Origin: Martensiomyces pterosporus
Lineage: Eukaryota; Kickxellomycota; Kickxellomycetes; Kickxellales; Kickxellaceae
Assembly: GCA_025201845.1 (NCBI GenBank)
Contig: MU603983.1
Location: forward strand, 16,073-80,072
Reading direction: 5' to 3'
Length of the DNA: 64,000 nt
The translations under genes were made by a program, and so were the position numbers. Positions 10,429 to 20,609 of this stretch are shown here, one piece after another (position 1 is the stretch's first letter; every line of letters starts with the position of its first letter). The notes under the pieces were generated by a model, which was given only the letters and a program-made list of their open reading frames with translations, was not told where the DNA came from and did no database searches.

Positions 10429-13400
10429 CTATTTGTCATTGCCGTGGTTGTCGCCCTTCTCGAACGCCATGCTGTTTCGGTAGTGCATCTTGAGCGCGTA
10501 TCGGAGAGGCAGCATTTTTTGTGGCCCATTCCATACCGGGCATGGGTTCTTCGGGCACTCCTTGTCAGCCAGGTCAGTGATCGGTCGTGGGCTTGCGATC
10601 GCTGTGTTCACAGCTGCATTTTCAGGGAGGCCGATGCTGCTAATGTCCAGCGTGATCGTGATCAGCTGCTTGCTGACACGCGGGTAGTCGCGCTTGACGA
10701 TCTCAGCAATCTCATCAAGCTTGACAAAGTACAGGTTCAGCGCAACAAACTTCTTCTTCTCGTGGAGAGTGAACTGGCTTACAATCTCGCTGTCCGCTTT
10801 TGCCGCTGCTGCCGTCTCTGCAGTCCGCACAGGTGAGTGGCCCAGATCCGACGATTTCGCATGTGCTGGCCTATCCGTGACATTGCCGGGGCACGACGAC
10901 GGCGCAGCAGCAACAGCAGTTTCGTGGATGAGCTGCATGTTTGATACAAACATCCCTGCAAGTGGCTCCCACAGCCGCTCCTTCTGAGACTCTGTAACCT
11001 TCTGCCGGTGCAAATGCGGATATGCTACAAACAGGGGGTTTTTCTCACCATCTTCGTTGCGATCACTAGCGTCGCTGCTCGAGTGAGACGACTGTGTACT
11101 GACCGACATGCCCAGGAGCAAGCGGATCTGCAAGTCCACGACAAAATAGTCCAGCTTCGATGTAGGTGGATCCGAATGAAGCTGGATCGTGTACAGAGGT
11201 AGGTATCTGATCGCCTGAGCTGCAATCGAAGAGGGAGACATGTGCTCAGGCTGAGGCGCGCATTTGCCGCCGCCACCGTTTTCAACAATGGTGCAGCCAC
11301 CCTCCACGCTACGATGCTTTGGTGGTCTTTCCTTGTGTGTGCCACTGGTGTGGTGACGCGAAGAGGCCTTCGCAGCACCACTGGCATTCTCCTGGATCGT
11401 GATTCCCGGTGGAGTGTGTAGTGTCGACGTGTATGCTGATTCGCACTTGATCTCGACTGTGGGCGTAAGTGTCGCAACTGTCTCAAGAGTACTGCTATGT
11501 GTCTGGCGCCTGGGCTTGCTGGTTCCATCGATAACAGCCACATCGGAGCGGCCGCTTCTCGCGCTTTCCTCTATAGCAGTATTTGGCCCACTAGCGCTGT
11601 GCTTCGCACGTTTCGAGCTGGAAACGACACGGCCTTGGCTATGCGCTGAGGTGTGGTGTGACATAAATGTAGTAGTGCTGGTGCTGTTGCTATTGTCGTC
11701 GTCGTCATCGTCAATAACGCGCTTCTTTTGTGGGCGGCCGCGACGGCGCTTGGGCGACAGACTACTGGAGGGCAGCTGGGTTGGTGAGCGCCTTTCAGAG
11801 ATGTCTTCGCCGCTTCCAGCATCACAGCCCCTTTCCTTGTGCCTACCACTATGCTGCGGCTCAACCTTGGGCTGGTGGTTGTCAGCTGCTGCATCGCGAG
11901 AAGCGTGGTTATTGGGTTCAGGCTCTGCAGACTGGCGGCGTTTTCCCCTGGATTTGCGCTTCTCCATGCGCTCAATCGTGCCCATCAAAACCTGGAGCTT
12001 ACGTTCATCGCGCGACAGCTTGGACGTGTTGGACGAGAAGTAGTAGTTTACCTGCGGTTTCTCTGCCTCTTCACGCAGCCGTCTGAGCGATACAAGCTCG
12101 CGCTTATGCTCATTCGATGCATCCTTTTCATGCGCTTCTGAACTGCGAGACTGAGCTGAAGAGGAGCGCCTTTCTTCATACGTCTTGGGCTTTGTAGCAG
12201 CTGGCTGCTTGGCACGCCGTTTCTCCGACTTGCCCTTTGGCTGTGCAGGCAGGTCAGCACCAGCAGTGCTGTCGCGCTCTTCGATGTCAATGATGGATTC
12301 AGCGTCTTCACCCCTCGTATCGCCCCCACGCGAAGGTGGCCGCGCTGCGTGTGCTGCTCGCTTCCCTTTGCTGCTTGGACTATGCTTATCAGGCCTGGCG
12401 TCGGGCTTGGGCTTGGACTCGGGCTGGGGCTCAGGCTTGGATGGATGAGGGCGAGAGTAAGCGCGCGTGTACTGCACAATGGCCTGAAGCACTTCCTCCT
12501 CACCCTCTGCCATATCCTCGGGCGTGACATTTTTATAGTTCTTGAGCAGCGGGTCGGCACCAACGGCAAGCAAGCTGCGAACAACGTCAACATGTCCATT
12601 GGCGCAGGCATCGTGCAGCGGCGTGTCGCCACCAAATCCCCGTGCAGCGTGCTCAGCGCCGTGTCGGAGCAATGCGACAACCACCGGGTTATGTCCCTCG
12701 AGCGAAGCCTCGTGCAGTGGTGTCCACCCAGCGTTGTCCTTCATATTGATATCTGCGCCCTGGTGAAGTAGGCTGACGACTTGCTCCAGGTCGCCTGCGT
12801 TGCATGCACGGTGCAGTTTGGTTTGTCCAGCCTTGTCACGAGCAGAGACTGTCCGCTGAATCTTTGCGCGGTCTGTGAGCAACCGAGCAATCTTTTCGTT
12901 CGAGCAAGTGTCCAGCGGAGTCAGATGGTGCGAGTTTGCAATATTTGTGAGTGCGCCACTGTCCAGAAGCAGATGGACAATCTGAATGTCGTCGCTCATG
13001 ACAGCTTGGTGCAAGGGAGTCATGCGCGAGTGAAGTGTCATCGCATTGACATTGGGGAACGGCGAGCGTAGCTGCCGCTGTAGCTGAGACTCTGCAGGAT
13101 CCATGCTGCTGCCACCGTCTTTTTGTTCGGCTTCCGCCGAGCTGGATCTACCACGAAGAGGCGGGTTGAGCAATAGCTCCAATGTCTCTGCGTGGCCCTG
13201 CTTAGATGCCTCGTGCAGCGCAGTCCAGCCGCGAGAGTCTGCCAAGCCAATTGTAGCACCTCTGGCCAGAAGCTTTCGGCATGTGGGTGTGTCGCCCTTC
13301 GAGGCAAAGTAAACCAGCTGCGGATACCCGCTTTCGTCGACGTAATCCGGGTCGTCATACCGGACCCTCCGCCGTCTTCCAGGACGGTGCTTTCGCCGCG

Positions 13401-14148
13401 ATGTGTCTCTCTGGTCATTCGATGTGGTGTGCCTCGATTTATGCGTGTGACTTGGACTGTCGCTGCCATTGCAACCATCACCATTTTGGCTGGAAGGGAC
13501 TGCTGAAGCTTCTGCGTCGTCGGAATTGACTCGCCGAACTCGATGCGTTTTACTCTTCGCTTTGCCCGCTCTCCTTATTTTCTTGTTGCCGGTTTCAGGG
13601 TCTTTGCCGTTGCCAGTAGCGCAATTGCCCTCTTTTTCATTATCGCCATCGCCATCGTCCTCATCGTCCTCGTCAGCAATAACTTTCCGCCCTCGGTACA
13701 CAAGCCAAGCCGACGGGCTTGTATCTCGAAATGCAGAGTGGTTTTGCGACGTTTTCAACACAGTGCCGCCTTTTGCATCATCATCAACCACGTCAACCTC
13801 GCTCTCCGTGTTTCCAGCCTCTAGTTGTCCAGCACGGCCACTGGGAGTCGGGGTCGAGCCGTTTCTAACGATAGGGCCATTCCCACTATGGCTGGTGCCA
13901 GTGCTGTAGCTCGAGGTGCTGCTACTGTCACTGTCGCTGAACTCATCTAGACTACTTAGAGACCCGCTTGGCGAGAACAGCTCCTCCTCATCAAACGCGT
14001 TGTTGTTGGGGCTATTCAGGTATGGACTCTCTTCACCAATCTGATTTCGGTTTCGATTGTTGCTGTTGCTGTTGCTGTTGCGTTCTGTAGCTGTATCTAA
14101 CCAGTCATCGTCTGCTAATACTGTTTCGACGTCAGAATCTCGGTCCAT
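10429..14148 (-). CDS. Ankyrin-repeat chromatin protein, Hos4-like
   Basis: About 1239 residues in one exon. The first 270 residues are acidic and Ser-rich, ending in a basic patch. Ankyrin repeats follow: a first block (GWTALHEASKQGHAETLELL), a second block (RMTPLHQAVMSDDIQIVHLL), then three well-kept repeats from about residue 440 (TKLHRACNAGD, GWTPLHEASLEGH, GDTPLHDACANGHVDVV). A charged middle region holds an AT-hook-like core, KRRRGRPQKKR. The C-terminal 300 residues form a separate conserved-looking region (IRYLPLYTIQL, YFVVDLQIRLLLG, LHEKKKFVALNLYFV). This order resembles fungal Hos4, the ankyrin subunit of the Set3 histone deacetylase complex; that assignment is inference. An alternative in-frame ATG at 14178 would add ten mostly hydrophobic residues; I prefer the acidic start MDRDSDVETV. 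Confidence 0.8.
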   Translation of the reverse strand: MDRDSDVETVLADDDWLDTATERNSNSNSNNRNRNQIGEESPYLNSPNNNAFDEEELFSPSGSLSSLDEFSDSDSSSTSSYSTGTSHSGNGPIVRNGSTPTPSGRAGQLEAGNTESEVDVVDDDAKGGTVLKTSQNHSAFRDTSPSAWLVYRGRKVIADEDDEDDGDGDNEKEGNCATGNGKDPETGNKKIRRAGKAKSKTHRVRRVNSDDAEASAVPSSQNGDGCNGSDSPSHTHKSRHTTSNDQRDTSRRKHRPGRRRRVRYDDPDYVDESGYPQLVYFASKGDTPTCRKLLARGATIGLADSRGWTALHEASKQGHAETLELLLNPPLRGRSSSAEAEQKDGGSSMDPAESQLQRQLRSPFPNVNAMTLHSRMTPLHQAVMSDDIQIVHLLLDSGALTNIANSHHLTPLDTCSNEKIARLLTDRAKIQRTVSARDKAGQTKLHRACNAGDLEQVVSLLHQGADINMKDNAGWTPLHEASLEGHNPVVVALLRHGAEHAARGFGGDTPLHDACANGHVDVVRSLLAVGADPLLKNYKNVTPEDMAEGEEEVLQAIVQYTRAYSRPHPSKPEPQPESKPKPDARPDKHSPSSKGKRAAHAARPPSRGGDTRGEDAESIIDIEERDSTAGADLPAQPKGKSEKRRAKQPAATKPKTYEERRSSSAQSRSSEAHEKDASNEHKRELVSLRRLREEAEKPQVNYYFSSNTSKLSRDERKLQVLMGTIERMEKRKSRGKRRQSAEPEPNNHASRDAAADNHQPKVEPQHSGRHKERGCDAGSGEDISERRSPTQLPSSSLSPKRRRGRPQKKRVIDDDDDDNSNSTSTTTFMSHHTSAHSQGRVVSSSKRAKHSASGPNTAIEESARSGRSDVAVIDGTSKPRRQTHSSTLETVATLTPTVEIKCESAYTSTLHTPPGITIQENASGAAKASSRHHTSGTHKERPPKHRSVEGGCTIVENGGGGKCAPQPEHMSPSSIAAQAIRYLPLYTIQLHSDPPTSKLDYFVVDLQIRLLLGMSVSTQSSHSSSDASDRNEDGEKNPLFVAYPHLHRQKVTESQKERLWEPLAGMFVSNMQLIHETAVAAAPSSCPGNVTDRPAHAKSSDLGHSPVRTAETAAAAKADSEIVSQFTLHEKKKFVALNLYFVKLDEIAEIVKRDYPRVSKQLITITLDISSIGLPENAAVNTAIASPRPITDLADKECPKNPCPVWNGPQKMLPLRYALKMHYRNSMAFEKGDNHGNDK

Positions 14149-14178
14149 CTGCTCTACACGGAAAACAATGATACACAT

Positions 14179-15588
14179 GTATATGAGTGGGTGCTAGCTT
14201 TTCAATCAGCACTCTGCAGCAAGTCGCGAAGAATAAACCACTGCCAAACACACGCAGGATGGCTTGGGTAAGGTAGCTAGACATGGTGATGAGCTGGAAA
14301 CCTACCGTAAAGAGCTGACCGTGCTCAGCCTTGGCCTGTCTTTCTTAAAACCGCCTTGCGCTATTCTAGTGAAAATCGCAGCCGCAAAGAACGCACAGTT
14401 TGCTCAAGCCGGAAGTCAGTGCGTGCTGGCAAGTAATAGAAGTGAAACAAGCATAGCACGAACAATCACAGGCCACTTACCTCTTGCGAAATAGCCTAGG
14501 CCCTCAGAGTGGGAGGTTCGAAAGTCGTGTGCTATCAGGGCACGGCGAGTGTAGTGTGCGAGACACGAGAATGAATGCTACGAGCAGCTATCTACCTGCA
14601 CGCCAGCACCAAACAATTATGTGGAGCGGGAGAAATGGTGTTGCAATGTGCCAGCTGTGTCCGATAGAGTGGTCTTTTGGCGACTGCTGTGAAGCGGGGT
14701 AAAAGCGCGAATTACCTCTATGCCGGCGCGCAGCTGTCCTGAAATATGACGAATTTTAAAAATGAAGCTCCCCTAGGCTTGCAAAGGAAAAAGGATACGT
14801 GTGCTAGCTGAATGCTTGCTACTGGAGACAAGAATAATGAGGAAAGGCAATCTGAAGTCCAGAGAGGGAAAGGAAAGCGCAGAGAATAGAGAAAAAGGCC
14901 GATCCGCATTTCTCTCCTTCCTTGCCTTGGCCTCCCAACGCCTCCCCTTTCCATTGCACTCAGGCCTGTCAGTGCAGCGCAAATAAATCCACAATGAAAG
15001 CCCAGGCGCGAACACAGTCGAAGCCAGGACCCCAACTGGTGCTTGCTTTCCACTCCAGCTGCGGACATTCTCCACGCTTCAGCATGACCGCCTTCAACAA
15101 GAACCAAGTCTGCATAAATGGTGATCACTGCGGCGAGCGATTGGCCAGGGGTGACGCGCACGTGTTTGTCGCACAGACGCGGTGTGTGCTTGGGCGAAAG
15201 AGATGCAAGGAGAAAGCGCAGCAGCATCTCAGGCTGAAGCAACAGGGGCTGATGGCTGCGAACATGTGGGCACTTCATTGTTGTGAGTAAAATGAGCATG
15301 CTGGCGATAGCACAGTGAGAAGTGCACTCTGGTTGCTGATTCATAGTATGGCTACCTCGTGTGTATTAAATTTCGCTGGGTGTGACAGGAGTGACAGGTC
15401 ACGCCCAGCGAAAAGTCTCTTGGCTTGAATCTTAAAATGCACTCGCATCCCCACGAGATATGAATTCCATGAAGCAGCTGGTTTATTCAGGCTGACGCTT
15501 TGAGTCAGGAGTCTGTATGTGCTCCATAGACTGTGGCGGTGCACGCGTCGTACGTCGCAAGCCAACAAGCAGCAAGGCAGAGAATTAG
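14179..15588. other. 1.4-kb intergenic region, no gene seen
   Basis: This should be the promoter side of the ankyrin gene and the 3' flank of the RING gene. Frames up to about 200 codons on the minus strand have irregular composition and no domain, and I do not accept them. Confidence 0.5.
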
Positions 15589-18198
15589 CTAAAACAAATC
15601 GCGACTCTGATTATACTGGGAGGTGGTTCTGCCAAACGATGCCTCAATCTCTTCAAACTCGCGCTCCATTTCAATGAGGTCGTCCTGGTCAGCATCCCCA
15701 GTCGCTGCTGGCGGCGAAGGCGGTGGTAGGTCTGCTGGCATGTACCTGAACGAGGTGTCCCGGAGTTGGTCCAGGTCTGACTCTAGGTACATGTCATCGC
15801 TATCGCTTGGCTGGTCGCGAGAGGTCGAACGCAAAAACGAAAACACACGATCGGATCCGTATTCAGCAGACCTCATCGCACTGTGCGACTCGGTATTTAC
15901 ATCCAGCATTGATACGGCACTTGCCTGTACTGGCTCTACCCTAAACGGGTCGTTGGTGCGCTGGTGTCTTGTATTTTGGTACATGCCTGAGCGAAACTGG
16001 GACCCTTGCGTAGCTGATATTGTCACTGACGGAGAGGGGGGAGCCCTTGAGGCGACGGCGTTTGTTGTGTCTCCGCCTTGACCCATGATACGGCTGATTC
16101 TAATAGGATTTCTCGATAACGTGCCTGTGTTAGGTGCGCTTGTTCTGTTGTTTGTTCTGCGCAAGCGTGTTGTGCGCGTGGCACCGCTAGCCTCGCCAAG
16201 AGCACCACGAGCTCTTGTGAATGCACCAGAAACCCCCACGTCATATCGGTGGGTACTTGCATGGTACCAATCGGACGGGTCCTCCCACTGATACTCGCTC
16301 AAACGCTCCGCAGTAGAACCAATTCTCGGAAGATCTTGCCGCACCTCACTGCTGTTGGGGGCATCTTGTGGCGGTAGCCATTGAATCGGCAGCTGCCGTG
16401 CTCTGGTTCCCTCAATCAAGTCAGTTATATCAAACAGGGATTCAGGCGGGGATTGGGGCAGACTACGCCGGTTGATTCTTCGTATAATATGTCGGCCACG
16501 ACGAAGACGACTGCGAGGACTGGTAGCTGGATCTCTGCCTAATAGATCCTGCTGACTGGAGTCATCTTGTGGAGGCGTAGCTCTAAGAATGCCTCCTTGC
16601 GATCTCCCTAGCCTTGGAACAAGCTCATTCATTCTCCCAATCAGCCCGATCTGGTAGCTGTCTAGCCGACGGCGCCTAGGGTCGCAGTAAATGCAGTGTC
16701 CATCGGAGAACATCCACGACTCGCATTCGCTGCAGCGAACAAACTCAAGTATTTCTGACGACGATGCCTGGCCAGGAAATAGCTGCTGCCATGGGCTATT
16801 GTTGCTGTCGTTTCTGCCAAGAGCGCTAGAGCCAGGCTTGATGCTGTCGATTACATCTTGAATCACGAACGACATAGCAGGGCACTCACGGACGTCTGCA
16901 CGACAAGACGGGCATTTTTTGCTCTGCCTGAGCCACTGCAGGAGACATTCCTCGCAGAACACATGTCCGCAGCCAAGGGAGTGGGGCCGTGAAAAAGTCT
17001 CTAAACAAATCGAGCACTGCAATGCGGTAGTGATCCGTGAAGTCTGAGTATCGGCATTCTTAAGCTCCTTTTTTAGTACAAGCAGCTCTGCACTAAGCGC
17101 TTCGACTTTATCGTGGAGCACTTTCAGATCTTGCTGTTGTTGGTGTTGGTGTTGGTGTTGGTGTTGCTGCTGCTCAGCTTGATTGTCACCACCACCGATC
17201 AGTGGCTGTGCTGCTGTGGAGGTTGTCTGCAGAGAGTCTGAATTGAAGCAAGTGTCGGCAGTTCTGGCTGGTATGGCTGTGTTTTGTAGGTGCCTGCTAT
17301 CTGGTTGACTTTGGTGCTGAGTCTTTTTACCTCGTACCGTTCTGGCCATGCTTGGCGAATCTTCACAAGCAGAGAACGCGCCATTTTCCTCGGCAGGCAA
17401 ACCGAAGTGCGTATGGTTGGATCCTGAGCTGTCTCTGGTACGCAAGTAGCCATCGATGTCGCTGAAAAGCTCTTGGGGCCCAGAATCACTAGAAAGCGAC
17501 GACAAGGCTTGCGCATCCAAGTCGCTGGATCCCGCAGACGCATACTCAACACCGATTCTCCGTTCGGTGTTGTGAGGCATGAGGCTACTCGCATTGTGGC
17601 TCACAGTACTCAGCTCAGCAAGCGCATTGGGTAGAGCAGTGCTGCTCATCAGAGGCGATTGCTGTGGCGGTTCGAACACCAGCTGCCACCCACTATCCGC
17701 AGGGCTTCCTGGCTGGAGCGCCTGCAGTGCAGAGTTGGATGCTGTATGCGAAGATGAGCCTGCAAGGCTGCTATTCTCGCCATACCCAACAAATGCGTCT
17801 GTGCGAATGGGGTCCGCTCCAGGCGACCGAGACTGTGCATTTTGCGAGAGCCACTGCGGCAAACGTACGCCGTCTGTAGCAGCCACCTCTGCATGCGCAG
17901 TGGTGCGCTTAAGCTCATGCCCACGTGCTAGCATCAACTCTAATGGTTCACTATTCAGCACCTGCGCTAAGCGCGGGGGTCCTTCAGCGGAAGACATCGA
18001 GGCGCATGCCACATGCTGGCTCCGTGGCTCATTTTCAGAGCGCACCCTAGCTCTCGGCTCGCCCTGTGCAACGTGCTTGCTCGGTCCTTGTTCCGCAGCA
18101 AAGTATGCGAACTGGCTGCTGCTGCTACTGCTGCTAGGCTGCCCACCTGGGTCGCTCTTTCTGCTACTATCGCTGTTGCTGCTGCTGTTGCTAGACAT
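15589..18198 (-). CDS. RING-finger protein, probable E3 ubiquitin ligase
   Basis: An 869-residue single-exon protein. Residues 1-340 are disordered and Ser-rich. A Gln/His tract (about 343-356, QHQHQHQHQ) leads into a coiled coil at about 357-388 (LKVLHDKVEALSAELLVLKK). The RING domain at about 395-433 is C3HC4: CSICLETF, GCGHVFCEECL, KKCPSCRADV, all eight ligands in place. A second Cys cluster with two C-x2-C pairs (CSEC...CIYC) lies at about 489-506 and could bind another zinc. The C-terminal half is Arg/Ser-rich with an acidic end. Coiled coil directly before RING recalls RNF8-like ligases, but no FHA domain is seen, so no orthology is claimed. Substrate unknown. Confidence 0.85.
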   Translation of the reverse strand: MSSNSSSNSDSSRKSDPGGQPSSSSSSSQFAYFAAEQGPSKHVAQGEPRARVRSENEPRSQHVACASMSSAEGPPRLAQVLNSEPLELMLARGHELKRTTAHAEVAATDGVRLPQWLSQNAQSRSPGADPIRTDAFVGYGENSSLAGSSSHTASNSALQALQPGSPADSGWQLVFEPPQQSPLMSSTALPNALAELSTVSHNASSLMPHNTERRIGVEYASAGSSDLDAQALSSLSSDSGPQELFSDIDGYLRTRDSSGSNHTHFGLPAEENGAFSACEDSPSMARTVRGKKTQHQSQPDSRHLQNTAIPARTADTCFNSDSLQTTSTAAQPLIGGGDNQAEQQQHQHQHQHQQQQDLKVLHDKVEALSAELLVLKKELKNADTQTSRITTALQCSICLETFSRPHSLGCGHVFCEECLLQWLRQSKKCPSCRADVRECPAMSFVIQDVIDSIKPGSSALGRNDSNNSPWQQLFPGQASSSEILEFVRCSECESWMFSDGHCIYCDPRRRRLDSYQIGLIGRMNELVPRLGRSQGGILRATPPQDDSSQQDLLGRDPATSPRSRLRRGRHIIRRINRRSLPQSPPESLFDITDLIEGTRARQLPIQWLPPQDAPNSSEVRQDLPRIGSTAERLSEYQWEDPSDWYHASTHRYDVGVSGAFTRARGALGEASGATRTTRLRRTNNRTSAPNTGTLSRNPIRISRIMGQGGDTTNAVASRAPPSPSVTISATQGSQFRSGMYQNTRHQRTNDPFRVEPVQASAVSMLDVNTESHSAMRSAEYGSDRVFSFLRSTSRDQPSDSDDMYLESDLDQLRDTSFRYMPADLPPPSPPAATGDADQDDLIEMEREFEEIEASFGRTTSQYNQSRDLF

Positions 18199-19777
18199 CT
18201 TTCTATGTGTATATGAAAAGAGGGCTAGTGCAAGGGAGCTGTAAGTTCTTAGTGCTGGCGAGATTCCCCCGGCAGTTTCAAGCCTTGCCTATATTGCATG
18301 CGCTGAATTTGAGTGAGGGAAAAGGACAAATAAAGGCCCGCCAAGTAAAGAGAGACAGACAAGGAGCGGAGCTGAACTGCATGCATCAAGTGACTCTGAA
18401 TCCCGAATAAGAAAATAGAACGAGCTGGCGAGTCTCCAAATCCAGCAAAAGCCGTGTGTGACGTATCCTCCACACCCTCCTTTGCCAGTGACATAGCCTT
18501 CCATGTTGCCGCGCCGATTTCAGGGCTGGTCGCCTTTTCTGCAGCCTGTGTTCACGACCTGAAGGCACGCAGACAGGCGCGTGTGAAGCCAGCTGTCCAC
18601 AGCAAGGCCCTTCGCATACCAACAATGGAAATTGCAGCGCGATATCCCTGCTGCTGCCATCACTCATACTCGTTGATCGTATCAGTCGCGATTAGCAAAT
18701 AAAGCGGTGCAGTATATCTGGACATCTGGTGTACGAGACGATGAAAGGGAGCGGAGGGAGCACACATTGTGTGCTTTGCGAGTGATTGTTTCTTGTAGAA
18801 AGGGAAATTGGAAGCGCCACAGGCGAACCTAGCGTCAACAACAACAGAAGCAGCAACGGCGACAAAAAAACAACGACAGACAGCAGCAGAATGGACATCC
18901 AAGTGACAATTGCAGGGCATTGTTCAAGCAGACGGTCCTGCGCGTACTCGTGTGGTCATGTTTGGGACCGAATAGCGCATACGGCACATTTCGGGCTTTT
19001 GCTGATCTCTAGACGTTTCCCGACATCCTTACAGAGCACATAAACACAGCACAGGCAGCAGGTCCAGCTAGGGACGTGCCATCAGCCCACCTGAGACTGT
19101 CTCCACAGTGCACACAGTGTTCGCCAGAGCGAGGCATTGTGGAGTGGCATGGACAGATGGCCCAGTTGATATCTTGTACGGGTGCGACAGAGGGGGCTTT
19201 CAGAGAGCTTGAATGCCTAGCAAGCACGCGAGATGCTGCTGCTTACTGCGTTTTCCCGCTTTGTGAGCGAGAGAAAAACAGCAGGCGGTCGCAGCTGCAA
19301 ACAATGGGCAAAAGATATAATAAATGCGTGTTATTGCATCCAGCACAATTACGGTGCCGAGTGGCGAAGTAAAAATAGTAATTATTGACGAAAGTGGTTT
19401 TGCATGCGGGGAGGGACGCAGCTGGTGGCAGAGCTGGGTCGGATGGCTCTCTCTCCCTCTCTTGGTCGCCGAGGAGGCAATGGCTCAGCCATCCAACCAC
19501 CAACACACAAGGCAGCAGCAGTGCCACTCTGGCATATCCGGCTGGCGCTTTTAAAAATACAGACATCCTCCGACGGCGCAGGCCCCCCATCCCATCCCGA
19601 GCTAAATGCCACCATTCCCTTCCTCGCCACCCGCCCTGCCTCTTTCCATCGCATCATCCTAAATAAACGCGCACGCTCTCGCTGCTAATACATCCTCTTC
19701 ATTTTCTCTTTTCTTCTGCCTTGGCACATTTGCACACCACTCTTGCTCAACGAACGTCTCTCCAGCAAACGCGAATC
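18199..19777. other. 1.6-kb intergenic region between divergent genes
   Basis: It separates the RING gene (minus) from the small secreted-protein gene (plus), so it should hold both promoters. Nothing coding is convincing. A pyrimidine-rich stretch near 19680-19770 is the likely leader of the secreted protein. Confidence 0.5.
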
Positions 19778-20167
19778 ATGAAGGCCATCACTGCTACCGC
19801 CGCCCTTGTCGCTGTTGTCGCTGCTCAGCAACCATCGCAGGCCTCGGTCCCGATTCCCTCACAGACCCTCAACTCGGCACAGGCTGCTGCGTTGGCCACC
19901 CTCAGTGCTGCTCAGGCCCAGCTCAACGCTGCAAACTCTCAGCACATCGCCCAGGATCTGGCATCGCATGCTGCTGCTCTGCACAGCGAGAGCTTGGCTG
20001 CCCATCTGCATGCCTCTGGGTCCGAGGACCTGGGCGAACTTGACTCCAGCGAGCTGGAGAGCGCGAGCGAGCACTCGGTACACGAGCAGTCGAAGGGCAA
20101 CGGCGCAGCCTCTGTTGCTGGATCTATGCTCGCCGTTGCTGTCATTGTTGGTGCTGCCATGTTCTAA
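19778..20167 (+). CDS. Small Ala/Ser-rich secreted protein with GPI-like tail
   Basis: A 129-residue single-exon protein. The signal peptide is MKATTATAALVAVVAA-like in composition (the actual start reads MKAITATAAL) and should be cut before QQPSQAS. The mature part is rich in Ala, Gln, His and Ser, with a helical Ala/Gln section (AAALATLSAAQAQLNAANSQ) and an acidic Ser-rich section. The last 18 residues are hydrophobic (AGSMLAVAVIVGAAMF) after KGNGAAS, consistent with a GPI-attachment signal. It resembles in design the protein at 7233 but I see no clear sequence relation beyond the QQ after the signal peptide. The ATG at 19778 is chosen over an in-frame upstream non-signal extension because it begins the signal peptide. 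Function unknown; probably cell surface. Confidence 0.78.
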   Translation: MKAITATAALVAVVAAQQPSQASVPIPSQTLNSAQAAALATLSAAQAQLNAANSQHIAQDLASHAAALHSESLAAHLHASGSEDLGELDSSELESASEHSVHEQSKGNGAASVAGSMLAVAVIVGAAMF

Positions 20168-20609
20168 AAGGCAGAGGCTGCCGCATCCATCGCTTCTGCA
20201 GATGCCACACAGCCATATCGTCAGGGCTTGGCCCAGCTCATTCAGCCCCCTCATATTCGTCCCTCATCCACACACCCTTCTTGCCAGACTCTCTAGATAA
20301 TGTGGTTGTCTGCAGCCCCTGCTGTCTTTCGCCTTGCCCTTCCTCTGTTTTCTAATTTAGTCGTTGCCTTTGTTGCTGGGTTGTATTGATTGCAACAATA
20401 AAGCGTAGTCTCTCGCCTTGCTTTCCATGTCCTTCCCTTGGAAAGGCGCGATCTGCAGCTCATGTATTCACTACCAGACTGCAGCACATAAACAGTACAA
20501 ATTCAAAGGGGGTGCCTGAGCTGCAGTGGCAGTATGCACAGTATGTCTAAGGAAAAGAACCAGCGGAGGCAGCGAGATGTGCCAACAAGAGGGCTGCGTG
20601 CTGTCCATG
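20168..20609. other. intergenic, convergent 3' ends
   Basis: The region holds the 3' ends of the secreted-protein gene (plus) and the coiled-coil gene (minus). An AATAAA at about 20397 may be a polyadenylation signal for the former. Confidence 0.5.

Noticed and set aside
10192..10836. A 214-codon plus-strand frame running into the ankyrin gene's 3' end
   Set aside because: The overlapping part is antisense to a conserved C-terminal region, and the rest has no recognisable content or promoter.
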